64,000 nt of DNA from Dryococelus australis. Its lineage: Eukaryota > Arthropoda > Insecta > Phasmatodea > Phasmatidae. Shown piece after piece: positions 59,401 to 64,000 of this stretch. The stretch is taken from positions 78,679,895-78,743,894 of the forward strand of contig CM056995.1 of NCBI GenBank assembly GCA_029891345.1, given 5' to 3'. A model generated the notes under the pieces. The model saw nothing but the letters and a program-made list of their open reading frames with translations, was not told the DNA's origin and searched no databases. Each line of letters opens with the position of its first letter. Position 1 is the first letter of the stretch. Made by a program: the position numbers and the translations under genes.

Positions 59401-61451
59401 CATATGACGCCCTGTCGACTACGAAAATGTTACATCAAGCGGAGGTGGGGGAATATTTTTGGTCGGGTGCTAAGTCAGGCACACCCTTAATCTGGAGGGT
59501 TCTTGTAGTAAGTTAATCTATACGGGGCGCCGGTGCTTTCCCTGGGTAGAGTACTAGCCTGGTAGCTTTTCGGCAGGGCACAAAGTCTGGTTCTGCCAGA
59601 ACAATCTTGCGTTTCTGCCCCTGAACCTTGGGCAGTATATCTGGGCGACTCAGATTACTAGTGCTAGAGCATAGTTCTGGTGGAATGACTGTGTGTGTTG
59701 CTGTTTCTGAGTTTTCACTTCGCTGGTTAACAGATGTGGTTTGTGTCGGTGGGGAGAAAGCAAGAGGTGTGAGATATGCTATGGGTTTTGTTGGCCACAG
59801 TTCTGGCTGACTGATGAATTCCAAGATCCAGGGGAGAACATCTTGACTCAGGCGGGTTGGTGGCTGGAATAATCCTCGTGGTATTTCTTATGTGACTGGA
59901 ATGAGCAGGTGTCGTAGAGCTTGAGCTTGATTCTTGGGGTGAGCTGTCCTATTATGGCAACTAGAGCAGGAGTCAGCTCTTGCAAACGCCTATAGGAAAT
60001 TACACCAGTTTGATCTTTTTCTTCACCAATGCATCTGGAGAAAGGCATCTAGAGTAGCACACACTCTCACGTCCATGAAGCAAAAGGCAGGCTTGTGTTA
60101 CTCTATGGTGTAGAGCCACGTAAGCGGCTGTCGAGCGGATACCCAATCTCCGTGCTCAGTGCTCGGCGCTAAGGTACGACGAGTAGAGAAAATTAGGCAT
60201 AGCTGTCTGCAGTCCCTCCACGTGAGTGTGGGTTTTGACAGTGTCTTCCCAGTCTAGGGAACGTCCCCTCCGGCACAAAGGTGCAGTGAAAATAATGAGC
60301 ACCAAACCGACAAGATGACCAAAACCGTATACCTGTGAAGGCTCCGCCGTTCCATCTACCAGGGTATGTGGAAAAGCTGGCAGAGTCTTGCTTGTGGGTA
60401 AGCAAGATGTGTTTTGTCTCTAAAGAATACAGTTCCCGGGATCACCTGCATTTCGCTGAAGGGTGAGGTCAACTGGAAAAGGTGCAACGTCTACAGGAAC
60501 ATGGTACTCAAGGATAGGTTTCAAAACAATGCTTATTCTGTGTTACGGGAAGTAAACATGTGGTGACGTACTCCCTCCTGTGTTTGTCACGAGCTTGACG
60601 GGAAGCTAAGCTATGGAGTCTCGGTGAGGAGACCCGTTTCTAGGCTAAGGGGGGTAGTATATAGCGCTGTGATAACAACTGAAAACTAATACAGACTCCC
60701 TAACGAATTGTTGCCCAGATGGGACAGCAGTATCTAGTGTGGATAGATGAGTGGCACGGTGCTTGGATGACCAAGCAGGGCGTGACAGGATAAGTTACAA
60801 CAATGGAGCTTGACTAAAAGTTTCCCTTCTGGCACAAAGGTGCGGTGAAGGAAGGTATAGCAAGGAATGAAGCTGGCAAGTACTTCGGTAGCTAGCGCGG
60901 TGAAGACCGTCAGGTTGGTCTATAGTAAACTGGTCAGATCCCCAGAGGTTAGCGCAGTGAGAAAATGAAGACTGGTCTAAGCGAAAGCTTAAGGCAGAGG
61001 CTAGTCAGTTGCGGCAGCAAATATGTTGGAAGACTGAGAAATGGTACTGAGTAAAATCCTGACTCCGTATTTATACTCTGCCAGGCGGCTGCCTAGGCGC
61101 TCATTGGTTGGTGTCTTGAGGGCTAGGGGTGGTAGCTGAGGGAGTGGTGACTAAAAGCATAGCTCTCGGGTGTGATATCAGCCAGCTGGAAGAATGCAAG
61201 GACAAACTACGAAACATTCTAGTGGTGCTATCTAGCTGTGATTAGTATCGCTCGTCTTGAGGTGCATAGCTTCGCCGGGCCGGTGAATAATACAATCTCC
61301 ATTGACTTTAATGTCCATTCATGCAGGGTAGAGAGTGCAATCTTATAAAGTCACGTCGCCAATGGTAATTCAAACTCTGTAGAAATCAGATGAACTGCGG
61401 CCATGCTGATGAGCTGAAGTCTAATTACCATTGTTGAAGATGCGGCAAGCA
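59401..61451 (-). mobile_element. Unclassified ~2.05-kb repeat family, copy 2
   Basis: It aligns with 18911-20980 throughout. Conserved blocks include CCCAGTCTAGGGAACGTCCC, the GTTGCCCA block near 60710 and AGCATAGCTCTCG near 61158. In minus orientation it has a TATA box GAGTATAAATACGG (about 61079-61066), a ~950-bp leader and the ORF. Ends and target duplication are not resolved. As with copy 1, no polymerase, integrase or transposase was found. Confidence 0.7.
59513..60117 (-). pseudogene. Unknown repeat-borne protein, copy 2, frameshifted
   Basis: The N-terminal part (60117-59848) aligns with copy 1 from VALHHRVTQACLLLHG to RRLQELTPALVAIIGQLTP. A frame change near 59880-59930 follows. The C-terminal part (59824-59513) has EFISQPELWPTKPIAYL, a Ser/Pro-rich stretch, then KRKIVLAEPDFVPCRKATR and a stop. 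This copy has a single unit where copy 1 has two 26-residue units, and it keeps the C-terminal block that copy 1 cuts off. I cannot assign a function. The basic KRK and VPCRKATR stretch could bind nucleic acid, which is speculation. Confidence 0.5.
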
Positions 61452-62216
61452 TCAATTTGTTTATTTAATGCATCAGATAGTACATTGTGTGACACTGGCT
61501 TCCATCAGCTTTTCAAAATACTTTTAACGCTAGTAGAAGTCTTTCAGTCCATTACTCAAATGTCCACTGTATAGGTATCGGATATTGGTTGTAATGGCAA
61601 GAAAGTATCGGATAGTAACTGTATCTGTAAAAATCTGTCAGCTCAGCACTAGTATTAATGTAACGTAAATCTACACTCTGTCAATATCTTCAGGAAGAGT
61701 CAATATAGATGACAGGGGAAAGGTGCTAACTGGAGACAGCTGCCCTGAGTGATTGACCTGTCATTCCCTTTGCATCTCAAAAATTTTTTAGTAAGACGAG
61801 ATAAGGGTGGCAATGATGGACTGTAAATAAAACAGAAAGCTGAAGAACACCAATAAATTCAACACACTATTATAGCGTTCACTACAATCCCTACATATGA
61901 GATATAAAAACTTTCTCCCCACTAATGCCCGGAATTAAACTTGGGAGCTGGCAGTGAGAGTCTTAGTGACCAGTTACTGAGTTAAACATGGGTTTCCAAA
62001 CTGTATTATTGTAAAATAAAAATTCAATAAAACCTGTTAACAAAAATTTATTCTTCCATCTGTCCATCTATTCATCTGCTTGTGTATTTATTACATCTAA
62101 ATAACTTTTAGCCTGAGCAGACACACACAAAATTCTAAGAACTAGCAAAAACTAAAATGCAAAATATACACACAAAATACAAAGTTGGTAAGCATAAAAA
62201 TATGCAACAAACGTAC
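61452..62216. other. 5' end of the 39-kb SMG7 intron, no gene seen
   Basis: AT-rich intron sequence following the splice donor GTACGT (rc of 62216-62211). Nothing else is recognised. Confidence 0.5.
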
Positions 62217-62400
62217 CTGTACTAGTTTCCAAGATGACAGACTCTCGGTGGCTACATGGGCTGTCAACATGGTGGTTAATATTTTGACATACTTCTCTGC
62301 CTGCTGAAGTTCAGTGCCTGTGTGCAACAGTCCATGAACCTTCAGAAACAATGAAATATACTCCGAAACAGATAGCTTGGAGCGTGAGTCCACATTCAGC
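62217..62400 (-). CDS. SMG7: SMG7/EST1C-like exon (first visible)
   Basis: This 184-bp exon lies between an acceptor ATGTGTTGCAG (rc of 62401-62411) and a donor CAG/GTACGT. It begins with the last base of a codon and ends on a codon boundary. The peptide contains LSVSEYISLFLKVHGLLHTG and ends SWKLVQ, joining to MLAINLYALQ in the next exon. Vertebrate SMG7 has VSDFIKAFIKFHGHVYLSKS and QQLVHVTVINLFQL in the same places. These helices follow the 14-3-3-like domain that binds phosphorylated UPF1. No stops occur. Earlier exons lie right of this window, and the Penelope copy at 62580 onward sits in the intron just upstream. Confidence 0.87.
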
Positions 62401-62622
62401 CTGCAACACATGTAAAAAAATCAAAAACAAAAGAGCAGCTTTTACCATTTAATGTAAGGTTGACTATGTGTACTAAAGCAATAAAAGCTATCATGTAAGA
62501 GAGACATAATATATTTCCCCACATTAAAAGAAGCAATTAAACAGACGCCTTAACAGTGACTTGGTAAAAAATTCTACAGTTAGAAAGAATAGTTCGCAGG
62601 CTTTTGCGGCCATTGCCATCAA

Positions 62623-62653
62623 TTTCTGCAGTCGTTGCAGCTGCCATCATCAG
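62623..62653 (-). ncRNA. Possible hammerhead-ribozyme core motif
   Basis: In element orientation CTGATGA (62653-62647) is followed 20 bases later by GAAA (62626-62623), the two conserved boxes of a hammerhead core. GCAG and CTGC in between could form a short stem II. Penelope-like elements are known to carry hammerhead motifs. The flanking stem I and the cleavage site were not proven. Confidence 0.3.
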
Positions 62654-62773
62654 GAAACAATAAATGACTAATTGAAGACAGTCGAAGGAAGAGGCCTTTA
62701 TATATTCTGATTTCTGGAAGGCTGTTTCCTGATTGGCTGAGGTTGTTGGCCAATCCTTGTGCAGGTGTAGTCT

Positions 62774-63232
62774 CTACCCTAAATGGCTGGATTCTCTGGG
62801 CAAGTGCAGTCTGATTCCTCCTGATGGATTGCAGTGGTCGGCCAATCCTGGCAAATCTGTGTTCTCTGCTCTCGCATCACAAGATATCAGGTCGTCTATA
62901 AAGAGATTTGCCCATATTTTGTTTAATTTGTAACCATTTTCTCTGTTAATGTTATTCAAATGTTTTTTTATTTCTATTCAATCTCTAATGGTTCTTGGTC
63001 TATAAGTTCGTATGTAGTCTATTGTGCTGTGCTTGTCAAAATCAATACTAAGTTTGGTTTTCATGGAGTGTTCAGCAATAGCTGACTGCTTGTTTTCATA
63101 CTTGTAGGCCCTAATGTGTTCTTTTATTCTGGTTGTTATTCTTCTGCCAGTTTGGCCTATGTACACTTTACCACATAAGCAAGGCACCTTATAAACTCCA
63201 GCCTGATCTTCGGATGGTGTTTTGTCTTTCAC
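62774..63232 (-). pseudogene. Penelope-like GIY-YIG endonuclease domain
   Basis: The domain shows AGVYKVPCLCGKVYIGQTGR, with the G-V-Y and Y-I-G halves of the signature, followed by RITTRIKEHIRAYK, which holds the catalytic Arg and the conserved EH. It would cut target DNA to prime reverse transcription. A TGA interrupts RPRTIRD (62978) before IEIKKHLNNINRENGYKLNK, which continues the normal C-terminal end of this family. Upstream a TAA and a frame change (63233-63257) separate it from the polymerase. Confidence 0.88.
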
Positions 63233-63257
63233 TTATCCCAGTATGCTATTGACTTTG

Positions 63258-64000
63258 TTAATAGGTTTCATGATGGTATGTATGTCCTTCTTCCTCAGTA
63301 AGTGTGCCAGCTGGTCTGTGGTTCCTTTGACAGGGCAGTATAGCCATATGCTGTAAGTGTTCTTTTTCTTTTATTCTGGGCTGCTTTTTGATGCTCTGCT
63401 GTACCTCATGTCTTGAGTAACCATTAGCATCTAGAGCTATGGTGAGATGTTTCATTTCTGCCTTGAGGTGGTGTTCTTCACATATGCTTTTCGCTCTGTT
63501 GACCAATGTGAAAATGACTGTCCTCTTCTGTGATGGCAATTGGTGAGAGTTTGCTTGCAGATTTCTGTCAGTATGGGTAGGCTTTATGTAAACTGTGTGG
63601 CCCAAGGTGAGGTTCCGTATCCTGTATATCATAACATCTAGAAATGGAAGTTGGCCGTCTTTTTCCATTTCCATAGTGAACTGTATTTTGGGATGGATGC
63701 TGTTAAGATGTGCTAAGAATTATTGTAGTCTCTCTTCTCCATGACTCCACACCATGAAAGTGTCATCAACATATCTAAACCAATGTTTCAGTTGGTGGGT
63801 GGAGGAATGTGTAGCTCTCGCTTCAGAGTTGGACATGAAGAGATTAGCCAGTGAAGGAGAAAGTGGTTAGCCCATGGCAGTGTCCTCATTTTGTGTGTAT
63901 ATCTTTCCTTTGTATGAGAAGAAAGTTGAGGTGACACAGTGCTTCACCAGTTCTTCGCTGAGGCTGCCTTCACCGAGTTGCTCTTGTAGAATTTGGAAAG
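63258..64000 (-). pseudogene. Penelope-like reverse transcriptase, C-terminal part
   Basis: Reading down from 64000, the polymerase has NEDTAMG, a TAA stop near 63870 and then PLSPSLANLFM, where active elements have M-G-S-P-L-S-P. The catalytic box RYVDDTFMVW (about 63775-63746) is intact. After another stop near 63720, FLAHLNSIHPKIQFTMEMEK and LPFLDVMIYR follow, the usual thumb region. The basic stretch leading to the endonuclease linker ends at 63258. Two nonsense changes with an intact Y-V-D-D suggest fairly recent inactivation. Confidence 0.85.

Larger units (their letters stand above)
62580..64000 (-). mobile_element. Penelope-like retroelement, 3' part, runs off the window
   Basis: In minus orientation the end of a reverse transcriptase is followed by a GIY-YIG endonuclease, the combination that defines Penelope-like elements. 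The coding region has in-frame stops and at least one frame change. After it come ~300 bases of 3' sequence with a CTGATGA ... GAAA pair, which may be a hammerhead-ribozyme remnant. The 5' part lies beyond 64000. It sits in an SMG7 intron in the same orientation as the gene. Confidence 0.85.

Noticed and set aside
1-64000. CRISPR array, prokaryotic operon or phage
   Set aside because: No regularly spaced identical repeats, no dense same-strand genes, and clear spliced exons and eukaryotic retroelements.

Overview
The window is eukaryotic nuclear DNA from an invertebrate, most likely an arthropod with a repeat-rich genome. The reasons are three phase-compatible spliced exons of a host gene, an AT-rich background, and dense decayed BEL/Pao, Gypsy, Penelope, pogo/Tigger-like and SINE copies. 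There is no operon structure, prokaryotic signal or CRISPR array. I cannot name the species.

Host gene: one gene runs on the minus strand through almost the whole window. Exons at 62217-62400, 23042-23258 and 10758-10901 have canonical GT/AG junctions and join without breaking the frame. The protein matches the central part of SMG7/EST1C, a nonsense-mediated mRNA decay factor. The introns are about 39.0 kb and 12.1 kb. Nearly everything else lies in those introns or in the flanking introns, and is transposon debris.

Layout. 465-709: tRNA-derived SINE with a 12-bp target duplication. 1778-7560: decayed BEL/Pao element on the minus strand, with LTRs and a 5-bp target duplication. 8158-9896, 14421-15100, 21536-22091 and 49741-51521: a pogo/Tigger-like non-autonomous DNA transposon family with TA duplications. 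11371-12165: long purine-rich tract. 18911-20980 and 59401-61451, with a fragment at 57630-57745: an unclassified ~2.05-kb repeat with a TATA box and a conserved unknown ORF. 25199-35365: Gypsy-type element on the plus strand with lost catalytic residues and a ~0.8-kb insertion in the protease. 36140-49150: LTR-like remains and a second, heavily frameshifted Gypsy-type element lacking most of its reverse transcriptase. 62580-64000: 3' end of a Penelope-like element with a GIY-YIG domain and a possible hammerhead-like motif.

The only gene likely to work is SMG7. Every transposon coding region seen has stops, frameshifts or replaced active-site residues. The best candidate for something undescribed is the ~2.05-kb repeat family with the unknown ORF.
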